From the NCBI GenBank assembly GCA_009699825.1, contig WLNM01000036.1:1-8841 (forward strand): DNA of 8,841 nt. The letters are read 5' to 3'. The notes under the pieces were generated by a model. It made no database searches. It saw nothing but the letters and a program-made list of their open reading frames with translations, and was not told where the DNA came from. Position 1 is the stretch's first letter; each line of letters begins with the position of its first letter. This stretch comes from Actinomycetota bacterium (GTDB lineage: Bacteria; Actinomycetota; Actinomycetes; Nanopelagicales; Nanopelagicaceae). Made by a program: the position numbers and the translations under genes. This document shows, piece after piece, positions 1 through 5,999 of this stretch.

Positions 1-737
1 CCACCATCTACTAAGAAGTTAGATGCTGTAATAAATGATGAGTCATCGCTAGCAAGGAAGGCAACAGCGGCGGCAATTTCTGTGTCATCCGCAAAGCGAC
101 CCATTGGAATATGAACTAAACGACGTGCTGCACGTTCTTTATCTTTGGCAAAGAGTTCCTGCAAAAGTGGAGTATTAACTGGTCCAGGAGATAACGCATT
201 TACTCGGATACCTTCGCGCGCAAACTGAACTCCAAGTTCGCGTGACATGGCAAGAACCCCGCCCTTTGAAGCCGTGTATGCAATCTGAGAAGTCGCAGCA
301 CCCATTGTTGCTACAAAAGATGCTGTGTTGATGATCGAACCTTTTCCTGCTTTTTGCATGTATGGAATTACGTACTTGCAGCAATGAAAAACACTGGTGG
401 TGTTGACTCGCAAGACTCTTTCCCAGGCATCTAGCCCAGTAGTCAAAATTGAATCATCATCTGGTGGAGAAATTCCTGCATTGTTAAATGCAATATCAAT
501 ACGACCGTACGTATCAAAGGCAACCTTGTACATATTCTCAACATCGGCAGCACTTGTTACATCTGCCTTTACGAAGATTCCGCCAGTTGCTTTTGCAGCA
601 GCTTCACCAGATTCAGCGTTCATATCGACTGCAACAACTTTTGCGCCTTCACTAGCTAAGCGCTTTGCTGTGGCCAGACCGATTCCGCTGCCCGCTCCTG
701 TAATTACTGCTACGCGTCCTTCGAGACGTTGAGACAT
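1..737 (-). CDS. Short-chain dehydrogenase/reductase (SDR), C-terminus cut by window edge
   Basis: Classical SDR oxidoreductase; 245 residues are visible and the last few lie beyond the left edge. Seen directly: the Rossmann motif TGAGSGIG at residues 13-20, an Asp at 38 after the second strand (suggesting NAD(H) over NADP(H)), NNAG at 85-88, and a complete catalytic set N112, S140, Y154, K158. The ATG at 737 is preceded by AAAAGGGAAA, a reasonable ribosome binding site. It lies 26 bases after the aldehyde dehydrogenase stop on the same strand, so it is probably co-transcribed with it. Automatic annotation may call such proteins FabG-like 3-oxoacyl-ACP reductase, but there are no fatty-acid genes here. 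In this context it more likely oxidises a hydroxyl or reduces an aldehyde/ketone intermediate of the amine pathway. The family call is very safe; the substrate is unknown. Confidence 0.93.
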   Translation of the reverse strand, partial: MSQRLEGRVAVITGAGSGIGLATAKRLASEGAKVVAVDMNAESGEAAAKATGGIFVKADVTSAADVENMYKVAFDTYGRIDIAFNNAGISPPDDDSILTTGLDAWERVLRVNTTSVFHCCKYVIPYMQKAGKGSIINTASFVATMGAATSQIAYTASKGGVLAMSRELGVQFAREGIRVNALSPGPVNTPLLQELFAKDKERAARRLVHIPMGRFADDTEIAAAVAFLASDDSSFITASNFLVDG

Positions 738-763
738 TATTTTCCCTTTTCTGTAAGTGTTCT

Positions 764-2122
764 TTAGTCGTTAGAAATAAAGACGTTCTTTACTTCGGTA
801 AATGAATCGAGTGCATCTGGTCCAAGTTCGCGACCTAATCCTGATTGTTTAAAACCACCAAAAGGAGTCCAGAAGCGTACGGATGAGTTTGAATTCACGG
901 AGAGCGCGCCTGTTTCAATTCCGCGAGATACGCGCAATGCACGACCCACATCGCGCGTCCAAATGGATCCTGATAATCCGTATTCGCTGTCATTAGCCAT
1001 CTGGATTGCTTCGGCTTCATCGTCAAATGTCATGACAGATACAACTGGTCCGAAAATTTCTTCTCTCCATGAACGAGATTGAGTATTTTTTGGCAAGAGA
1101 ACTGTTGGAGCCATCCAAAATCCCGGACCACTTGGGGCGGAACCTTTAAATGCAACTGGTTCGTCCAAGAATGATTCAACAACATCGAATTGTTTCTTAG
1201 AAATAAGTGGACCCATGTCGGCTGTTGCAAGATTTGGATCTTCAACGCGGAATTTTTTAACTGCAACTTCGAAGTGCTCCATAAATGCATCAAAGGCAGA
1301 TTTTTGCACAAGTATTCGTGAGCGAGAACAGCAATCTTGACCCGCGTTATCAAAGACTGCACCAGGAGCACCGGCTGCAGCTTTAGCAATATCTGCATCA
1401 CCAAAGATGATGTTTGATGATTTGCCACCAAGTTCGAGAGTCAATCGCTTCACTTGTTCGGCGCAGCCGACCATGATTTGTTTTCCAACTGTAGTTGATC
1501 CAGTGAAAACAACTTTTCTTACAAGCGGATGTGTTACAAAACGATTACCTACAATGCTTCCTTTTCCAGGAAGTACATTGAAAACACCCTCTGGAATTCC
1601 AGCTTTGAGGGCAAGTTCGCCTAAGCGAATTGCAGAAAGTGGTGTGTATTCGGCAGGCTTTAATACAACTGTATTTCCAGCAGCTAGTGCGGGAGCAAAT
1701 CCCCAACCTGCAATTGGCATTGGAAAATTCCAGGGAACAATGATGCCAACAACTCCGAGGGGTTCTTTAAATGTGACGTCGATACCACCAGGAACGGGAA
1801 TCTGTCGACCGAATAAGCGTTCAGGAGCGGCGGCGTAATACATAAGTGTGTTGGCAACATTGTCTGCTTCCCACAGCGCATTTCCACGAGTGTGGCCTGA
1901 GTTTGTAATTTCGATTTGAGCAAGTTCTTCACGGTGTTCTGTAACTATTTGCGAGAAAGAGCGAAGTAAACGCGCACGCTCTGCGGGTGTAACGTTTTTC
2001 CAACTTTCGAAAGCTTTTGCTGCTTTGGCAATAACGGCGTCTGTCTCTTCTAAACCTAGAAGATTGACTCTTTCTACTATGCTTTCATTTGCTGGGTTTA
2101 TTACGTCATACGTAGATGGCAC
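764..2122 (-). CDS. NAD(P)-dependent aldehyde dehydrogenase of the amine-degradation cluster (PuuC-like role)
   Basis: Aldehyde dehydrogenase superfamily, 452 residues, cytoplasmic; oxidises an aldehyde to a carboxylate with NAD(P)+. Visible motifs: PWNFP at 130-134 with oxyanion-hole N132, LKPAE with cofactor-binding K155, FTGST at 206-210, general base E230 in LELGG, nucleophile C264 in GQDCC, and EEIFGPV at 354-360. The protein is shorter than the usual 475-500 residues; the missing length falls mainly around residues 315-335, between the GPLIS and APTV segments. The start is GTG, three bases after the ligase's tandem TAA TAA stops, with a GAAAGG site nine bases upstream lying inside the end of the ligase gene. 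Tight coupling to the gamma-glutamyl-amine ligase suggests its substrate is a gamma-glutamylated aminoaldehyde, as for PuuC. That substrate is inferred from context; the family is certain. Confidence 0.93.
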   Translation of the reverse strand: MPSTYDVINPANESIVERVNLLGLEETDAVIAKAAKAFESWKNVTPAERARLLRSFSQIVTEHREELAQIEITNSGHTRGNALWEADNVANTLMYYAAAPERLFGRQIPVPGGIDVTFKEPLGVVGIIVPWNFPMPIAGWGFAPALAAGNTVVLKPAEYTPLSAIRLGELALKAGIPEGVFNVLPGKGSIVGNRFVTHPLVRKVVFTGSTTVGKQIMVGCAEQVKRLTLELGGKSSNIIFGDADIAKAAAGAPGAVFDNAGQDCCSRSRILVQKSAFDAFMEHFEVAVKKFRVEDPNLATADMGPLISKKQFDVVESFLDEPVAFKGSAPSGPGFWMAPTVLLPKNTQSRSWREEIFGPVVSVMTFDDEAEAIQMANDSEYGLSGSIWTRDVGRALRVSRGIETGALSVNSNSSVRFWTPFGGFKQSGLGRELGPDALDSFTEVKNVFISND

Positions 2123-2125
2123 TTA

Positions 2126-3484
2126 TTAGAACCTTTCAAAGTTTCGGAATAATTCCCAGTCAGTTACTGCTTTTGCGTACGCGGAGATTTCCACGCGAGC
2201 CATATTTGCATAGTGGGCTTGCACTTCATCGCCGAAGGTTTCTTTTACCCATGGGCTCTTTCCCCAAAGATCAAGGGCTTCGTTCATGGTTGAAGGTACA
2301 CGGGGAGAGTCTGAAACATATGCATTGCCTGTAAATGCAGGTTCTAGTTTCATCTTCTTATTAATTCCATCAAGACCGGCAGCGATAATTCCTGCGACGG
2401 CCAAATACGGATTGACATCTCCACCAGGAATACGATTTTCAAGGCGTAAACCTGCGCCGTGACCTACAAGACGGAAAGCGCATGTTCGGTTATCGCGGCC
2501 CCAACGAATAGCTGTTGGAGCAAATGATCCAGGAACGTAGCGCTTGTATGAGTTGATATTTGGCGCAAAAAGAAGTGAAAGCTCGCGCATGTGTGTGAGC
2601 TGGCCAGCAATAAATTGGCGACCAAGTTCTGACATGCCGTGTTCTTTATCTGAATCATCTGTCATTACTAATTCACCATTTAAGCCGCGGAAAGATAGGT
2701 GAATATGTGAAGAGTTACCTTCACGCTCATTTGGCTTTGCCATAAATGTAAGGGCATATCCCGCTTCGGCCGCAATTTCTTTAGCGCCATTTTTGTAAAT
2801 TACGTGTTGATCGCAATTAGAGAGCGCATCTGAATATTTAAATGCAATTTCATGTTGGCCTAGGTTGCATTCGCCTTTGACGGATTCAACAGTCATCCCT
2901 GCGGCAGACATGCCAAGGCGAATTTCTCGAAGCAAAGGTTCGATACGTGAGCCGCCCAGGATTGAGTAATCGACGTTGTATTGATTAACTGGCGTCAGAT
3001 CGCGATATGCCTTATCCCAAGCTTCTTCATAAGTATCTTTATATACAACGAATTCAAGTTCGGTGCCACACATTGCCTGCATCCCAGCTTTTTCTAGATT
3101 AGCAATTTGCTTGCGCAGAATTTGGCGCGGAGATGCAACAACTGGAGTGTGATCTAGCCATTGAACATCTGCAAGTACAAGTGCTGCACCTTCTTGCCAA
3201 GGAATAAGGCGAAGAGTATTAAAATCTGGAGCGAGCTCGAAGTCGCTGTAACCGCGTTCCCACGAAGACATTTCATAACCTTGCACGGTGTTCATATCCA
3301 CATCGACTGCTAGAAGATAGTTACAACCTTCGGTGCCATGCTTTAGAACCTCATTGAGAAAGTGATCTCCGTGTATTCTTTTTCCCGTAAGTCGTCCTTG
3401 CATATCTGTCATTGCAACAACGACTGTGTCGATGGCACCTGATTGGATTGCAGCGGTTAATTCTTCAATTGATAATGAACTCAT
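2126..3484 (-). CDS. Glutamine-synthetase-family gamma-glutamyl-amine ligase (PuuA / GlnA3 / GlnA4-like)
   Basis: Glutamine synthetase fold, 452 residues; likely joins glutamate to an amine with ATP, giving a gamma-glutamyl amide. Metal and substrate residues are present: E142 and E144 in GTELEF, E205 and E212 in the GECNLGQHE segment, H260 in SSHIHLS, R315 in NSYKRYVPG, and E349/R351 in RLENR. Two hallmarks of the ammonium-using housekeeping enzyme are missing: the N-terminal FDGSSI motif that carries the ammonium-binding Asp and Ser, and the adenylylation-site NLYDLP loop near the C-terminus. That pattern fits the amine-ligating branch (E. coli PuuA; Streptomyces GlnA3 for polyamines and GlnA4 for ethanolamine). 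Its neighbours, a permease upstream and an aldehyde dehydrogenase and SDR downstream, support this. The ATG at 3484 has no clear ribosome binding site; see the adjacent terminator and candidate -10. The exact amine cannot be told from sequence. Confidence 0.9.
   Translation of the reverse strand: MSSLSIEELTAAIQSGAIDTVVVAMTDMQGRLTGKRIHGDHFLNEVLKHGTEGCNYLLAVDVDMNTVQGYEMSSWERGYSDFELAPDFNTLRLIPWQEGAALVLADVQWLDHTPVVASPRQILRKQIANLEKAGMQAMCGTELEFVVYKDTYEEAWDKAYRDLTPVNQYNVDYSILGGSRIEPLLREIRLGMSAAGMTVESVKGECNLGQHEIAFKYSDALSNCDQHVIYKNGAKEIAAEAGYALTFMAKPNEREGNSSHIHLSFRGLNGELVMTDDSDKEHGMSELGRQFIAGQLTHMRELSLLFAPNINSYKRYVPGSFAPTAIRWGRDNRTCAFRLVGHGAGLRLENRIPGGDVNPYLAVAGIIAAGLDGINKKMKLEPAFTGNAYVSDSPRVPSTMNEALDLWGKSPWVKETFGDEVQAHYANMARVEISAYAKAVTDWELFRNFERF
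2132..2137 (-). promoter_or_regulatory. Ribosome binding site deciding the GTG start of the aldehyde dehydrogenase
   Basis: GAAAGG on the minus strand, nine bases before the GTG start and inside the last codons of the ligase gene (Glu-Arg). It supports the non-ATG start and tight translational coupling across the TAA TAA stops. Confidence 0.6.
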
Positions 3485-3491
3485 AGCCGTG

Positions 3492-3497
3492 AGTATT
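3492..3497 (-). promoter_or_regulatory. Candidate -10 element for leaderless ligase transcript
   Basis: On the minus strand the sequence AATACT sits seven bases before the ligase ATG, so transcription could begin at or next to the A of the start codon. This would explain the missing ribosome binding site and the terminator just upstream. The hexamer lacks the first T of the consensus and no -35 is evident, so this is tentative. Confidence 0.25.
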
Positions 3498-3511
3498 CCA
3501 CTATTGGAGGA

Positions 3512-3558
3512 AAAAAAGAACTCCCCCTCATCTTCGCGACGAGAGGGAGTTCTTTTTT
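3512..3558 (-). terminator. Strong bidirectional intrinsic terminator between permease and ligase
   Basis: Left arm 3512-3529 and right arm 3541-3558 pair over 18 positions with one mismatch (C3526/A3544); the loop is 11 bases. The GC-rich core CTCCCcCTC/GAGaGGGAG is flanked by six A and six T, giving a U-run after the hairpin on either strand. It starts five bases after the permease stop, so it most likely ends the permease transcript. It lies inside a same-strand cluster and ends about 27 bases before the ligase ATG. Confidence 0.85.
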
Positions 3559-3563
3559 GTAAT

Positions 3564-5105
3564 TTAGATTGTGTGCTTTGGTCCTGTAAACCACTTCTTG
3601 GCTGATAGTTGCCACCATATCCATAGGATTATGAGTGCTCCACCAGTAAGTAATGGTGCATAGTTAACTGCAGTCCAGGTGAAATCTTTATTGCCTGGAG
3701 TTCCTGCAGGTGCAAATGGCAGGATGAAGTAAACAGAAATGATTGCAATTTCTGCAACCGCCAATGTGTTCATCCACTTGTACTTCTTGCCGTTATTCCA
3801 TTCACCAGGAACGAATTTATTTCCTGCCTTGAGGCGAAGATAAATTGGAATCATGAATGCTAGGTACAGTCCGATAACAGCAACTGAAACAACGGCATAA
3901 AAAGCCGTTGGCGCACCAGTTGGGCTCTTCCAAAGTGCTGGAAGAGTGATGATCACACCGACTAGTGATGAGATCAAAACTGCGTTTACTGGAACACGAT
4001 GCTTATTAACTTTCTTCCAGCGTTCGCCACCAGGTACAGCACCATCGCGAGAGAAAGCGAACATCATGCGTGAGCATGATGTAACGCAGGCTGCTACGCA
4101 GAAGATCTGACCAACGGTTGTAATAATCATGACTGTCTTAAACGCAAGCCCGCCACCGAGTGATGTGTAAAGAACTGCGATTACAGAACCGCCGCCAAAT
4201 GGGTTAACAGCTGGATCAAATGAGTTGATCACATCTGTATTAGTTGCTGCATATAGGAAAGCCATCAACAAGATATATCCACCGATTGCTGAGTAGAAAA
4301 TCGACTTCCAGATTCCCTTTGCAGCAGTCATGTGTGCTGAGTGTGTCTCTTCAGACAAGTGAGCAGAAGCATCAAAGCCAGTAATTGTGTACTGAGTTAG
4401 CAAGAATCCAAGTGGCAATACATATAGCCAGTATGAGTTATCGCCAAACCCTGAATTATTAATCTGTTCAGTAAACATCCAAGAAACACTCTGGTGCTTC
4501 TCCGGAACTACTACCAGGATTCCGATAACAAGAGCGGCACCAAATACATGCCACCACACAGAAATGTTATTAATCATCGCAAGCAGGTGACCGCTATAGA
4601 TATTTACAAGGGTCACAAAGATGATGATCAAAAGGAATACTGCAAACTGCTGCTTGATGTAATCGCCACCCATAAAAGATGTGGCATAACTTGGCCACTG
4701 TGCACCCAAGATAATGTTTAAAAATGATGCTGCGCCATAACCCACGGATGCAACAACGGCAACCAATCCAATGAGGTTAAGCCAACCAGTAAAGAAACCA
4801 GCTTTGGCTCCGCCTAGTTTTGAAGCCCACCAATAAATACCACCTGATGTTGGATATGCAGATGCCAATTCCGACATACAGAATCCAATAATTAGAATAA
4901 ATGCTGAAATCAATGGCCAACCGATAGAAATTGCAACCGGTCCACCGTTATTCCATGCTTGTGCGAATGTTGTGAAACAACCCGCAAGGATTGAAATAAT
5001 CGAAAATGAAATTGCGAAGTTTGAAAAACCACTCCACGAACGATCTAGCTCTTGTTTGTAACCAAGTGCTGCTAACCGTTTTTCGTCATCTTGTAAGTTT
5101 GACAA
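3564..5105 (-). CDS. APC-superfamily amino acid/amine permease (amino acid-choline transporter type)
   Basis: Integral membrane permease of 513 residues with about 12 hydrophobic segments (roughly 27-47, 57-80, 103-135, 153-172, 180-200, 226-244, 268-288, 316-340, 372-392, 400-424, 447-464, 480-499). Family-like motifs: LGYKQEL at 14-20 before helix 1, AYPTSGGIYWW at 83-93, TGFDASAHLSEET at 242-254, and SRMMFAFSRDGAVP at 345-358. These resemble the ACT family (yeast Uga4 and Hnm1: GABA, choline/ethanolamine) more than the PuuP family. The start is TTG; it is fixed by a full AGGAGG eight bases upstream, and the next Met is only at residue 77. It is first in the minus-strand cluster and is followed at once by a strong terminator hairpin. 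It probably imports the amine used by the downstream ligase; the substrate is inferred. Confidence 0.92.
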   Translation of the reverse strand: MSNLQDDEKRLAALGYKQELDRSWSGFSNFAISFSIISILAGCFTTFAQAWNNGGPVAISIGWPLISAFILIIGFCMSELASAYPTSGGIYWWASKLGGAKAGFFTGWLNLIGLVAVVASVGYGAASFLNIILGAQWPSYATSFMGGDYIKQQFAVFLLIIIFVTLVNIYSGHLLAMINNISVWWHVFGAALVIGILVVVPEKHQSVSWMFTEQINNSGFGDNSYWLYVLPLGFLLTQYTITGFDASAHLSEETHSAHMTAAKGIWKSIFYSAIGGYILLMAFLYAATNTDVINSFDPAVNPFGGGSVIAVLYTSLGGGLAFKTVMIITTVGQIFCVAACVTSCSRMMFAFSRDGAVPGGERWKKVNKHRVPVNAVLISSLVGVIITLPALWKSPTGAPTAFYAVVSVAVIGLYLAFMIPIYLRLKAGNKFVPGEWNNGKKYKWMNTLAVAEIAIISVYFILPFAPAGTPGNKDFTWTAVNYAPLLTGGALIILWIWWQLSAKKWFTGPKHTI

Positions 5106-5113
5106 CTGTTACG

Positions 5114-5119
5114 CCTCCT
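5114..5119 (-). promoter_or_regulatory. Perfect Shine-Dalgarno deciding the TTG start of the permease
   Basis: AGGAGG on the minus strand, eight bases before the TTG start. It is the strongest ribosome binding site in the window and compensates for the rare start codon. No in-frame ATG is available before residue 77, which lies beyond the first membrane segments. Confidence 0.85.
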
Positions 5120-5131
5120 AAAGCCTCTTCA

Positions 5132-5155
5132 TATTTAAACCGGGCGGCTTAAATA
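5132..5155. promoter_or_regulatory. 24-base near-perfect palindrome, candidate operator for the permease
   Basis: Left half TATTTAA-A-CCG-G and right half G-CGG-C-TTAAATA: ten of eleven arm positions are complementary (A5139/C5148 is the mismatch) around a central GG. It lies 12 bases upstream of the permease ribosome binding site in the divergent intergenic region. The AT-rich outer and GC-rich inner arms look like a dimeric repressor site. A hairpin in the permease leader RNA is the alternative. No regulator gene is in the window. Confidence 0.55.
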
Positions 5156-5169
5156 AGGTGGTGCTGGTT

Positions 5170-5202
5170 CGATGAGGGGCATCGAGGTACTCTTTCTACC
5201 TC
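5170..5202. repeat. Two abutting short inverted repeats in the divergent promoter region
   Basis: First repeat: CGATG (5170-5174), loop AGGGG, CATCG (5180-5184). Second repeat: GAGGTA (5184-5189), seven-base loop, TACCTC (5197-5202). Both are perfect and share base 5184. No T-run follows, so they are not a terminator. They could be regulator sites or leader-RNA hairpins for either divergent transcript. Confidence 0.5.
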
Positions 5203-5237
5203 ATAGTGTGACTTGAGCGACAGGGGTTTGAGGTTAT

Positions 5238-5978
5238 ATGTGCCGCCTTTTAGGTTACGTGTCGCATGAGAAGCGGACCTTTAACTCCGCTGTAGGGTCC
5301 GATTTCTCCGAATTTGTGACCTTATCTTCGGTTCATTGTGATGGCTGGGGAGTTGCGACAATTGATCACGACGAAAGCGTTGCACACATTGTTCGTCAAC
5401 CAGAAGCAGCATTCGCAAGTAAAGATTTCTCGAACGCTATCAAGGATTCAATCTCTGACGGAGCACTACTGCACCTTCGCTGGGCAACTGCTGGGTTGCC
5501 GGTAAGTGAGAACAACACTCACCCTTTTGCATATCAAGACATTTCTTTTATTCATAACGGGGCAACTTATCCACCAGCTGCACTGGAACCGCATATTTCC
5601 GCAGATTTAATTCCACTCATACAAGGCGATACAGATAGTGAAAGATATTTTTACTTTGCAATCACAAAGATTAATGAGTTGGGATTTGCCGAAGGGTGCA
5701 AAGCTGCAGCGAATTACATTCGTGCCAATGTTGACTACTCAAGCATTAACGCAATGATTATGAATGAAAAACAATGGGTGGTTATTTGCGAGCATCACAC
5801 TGACCGAGCCCCTGACTGGGCACCTGATGATTATTATGAATTGAAGTACAAGGCCGATAAAGATGGTGTTCTCGTTGCGTCAACTGGCTGGAATCAACCT
5901 GGGTGGACCGTGCTTCCTAACCATCACATGCTCGTTATAGATCGAGATAGCTTTACAGTGGAGGTCATACCTCTCTGA
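5238..5978 (+). CDS. YafJ-type class II glutamine amidotransferase domain protein
   Basis: Stand-alone N-terminal-nucleophile (Ntn) glutamine amidotransferase domain, 246 residues, cytoplasmic. C2 follows the initiator Met directly, as required for the Ntn nucleophile, which fixes the start. Other class II motifs: HCDGWG at 33-38, LRWATAG at 80-86 with R81, NTHPF at 93-97, IHNG at 105-108 and GDTDSE at 130-135. There is no fused synthetase domain, so it is not GlmS, PurF, AsnB or GltB. It resembles YafJ/EgtC-type proteins, the latter being a gamma-glutamyl hydrolase in ergothioneine synthesis; no egt genes are visible. It is divergent from the gamma-glutamylation cluster and 21 bases before miaB. 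It may hydrolyse a gamma-glutamyl amide, but that is inference. A GAGG four bases before the ATG is a weak, close ribosome binding site. Confidence 0.88.
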   Translation: MCRLLGYVSHEKRTFNSAVGSDFSEFVTLSSVHCDGWGVATIDHDESVAHIVRQPEAAFASKDFSNAIKDSISDGALLHLRWATAGLPVSENNTHPFAYQDISFIHNGATYPPAALEPHISADLIPLIQGDTDSERYFYFAITKINELGFAEGCKAAANYIRANVDYSSINAMIMNEKQWVVICEHHTDRAPDWAPDDYYELKYKADKDGVLVASTGWNQPGWTVLPNHHMLVIDRDSFTVEVIPL

Positions 5979-5987
5979 GGCTGCCCG

Positions 5988-5993
5988 TAGTAT
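5988..5993 (+). promoter_or_regulatory. Candidate -10 element for leaderless miaB transcript
   Basis: TAGTAT fits the actinobacterial TANNNT pattern and ends six bases before the miaB ATG, so a transcript could start at the ATG itself. The 21-base gap has no ribosome binding site at a usable distance (the nearest GAGG is about 19 bases away). No clear -35 is visible. Confidence 0.35.
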
Positions 5994-5999
5994 TGACCC

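Larger units (their letters stand above)
5106..5237. promoter_or_regulatory. Divergent intergenic control region
   Basis: These 132 bases separate the divergent permease and class II amidotransferase genes and must carry the promoters for both directions. They hold the permease ribosome binding site, the 24-base palindrome and the two short inverted repeats. A CATAGT at 5202-5207 and a TTGAGC at 5213-5218 are possible plus-strand promoter hexamers, but no convincingly spaced -35/-10 pair was found on either strand. Confidence 0.6.

Noticed and set aside
397..732. A plus-strand open frame of 111 codons near the left edge
   Set aside because: The minus strand here encodes the SDR with an intact Rossmann fold and active site; the plus frame is its shadow.
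1..737. SDR read as FabG (3-oxoacyl-ACP reductase)
   Set aside because: Only general SDR motifs are present, D38 suggests NAD use, and no fatty-acid synthesis genes are nearby; the amine-cluster context is more informative.
1407..1838. A 143-codon open frame on the plus strand opposite the aldehyde dehydrogenase
   Set aside because: It runs antisense to a clearly conserved gene, shows no recognisable motif, and is proline/threonine-rich as expected from a shadow frame.
2126..3484. Housekeeping glutamine synthetase GlnA
   Set aside because: The ammonium-binding FDGSSI and adenylylation NLYDLP motifs are missing, and the neighbours are an aldehyde dehydrogenase, an SDR and a permease.
5170..5202. 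Intrinsic terminator in the divergent region
   Set aside because: The stems are short and no T-run follows on either strand; upstream ends of divergent genes do not call for a terminator.
5238..5978. Class II amidotransferase read as EgtC of ergothioneine synthesis
   Set aside because: No EgtB, EgtD or other ergothioneine genes are in the window and the motifs fit the broader YafJ-type group equally well.
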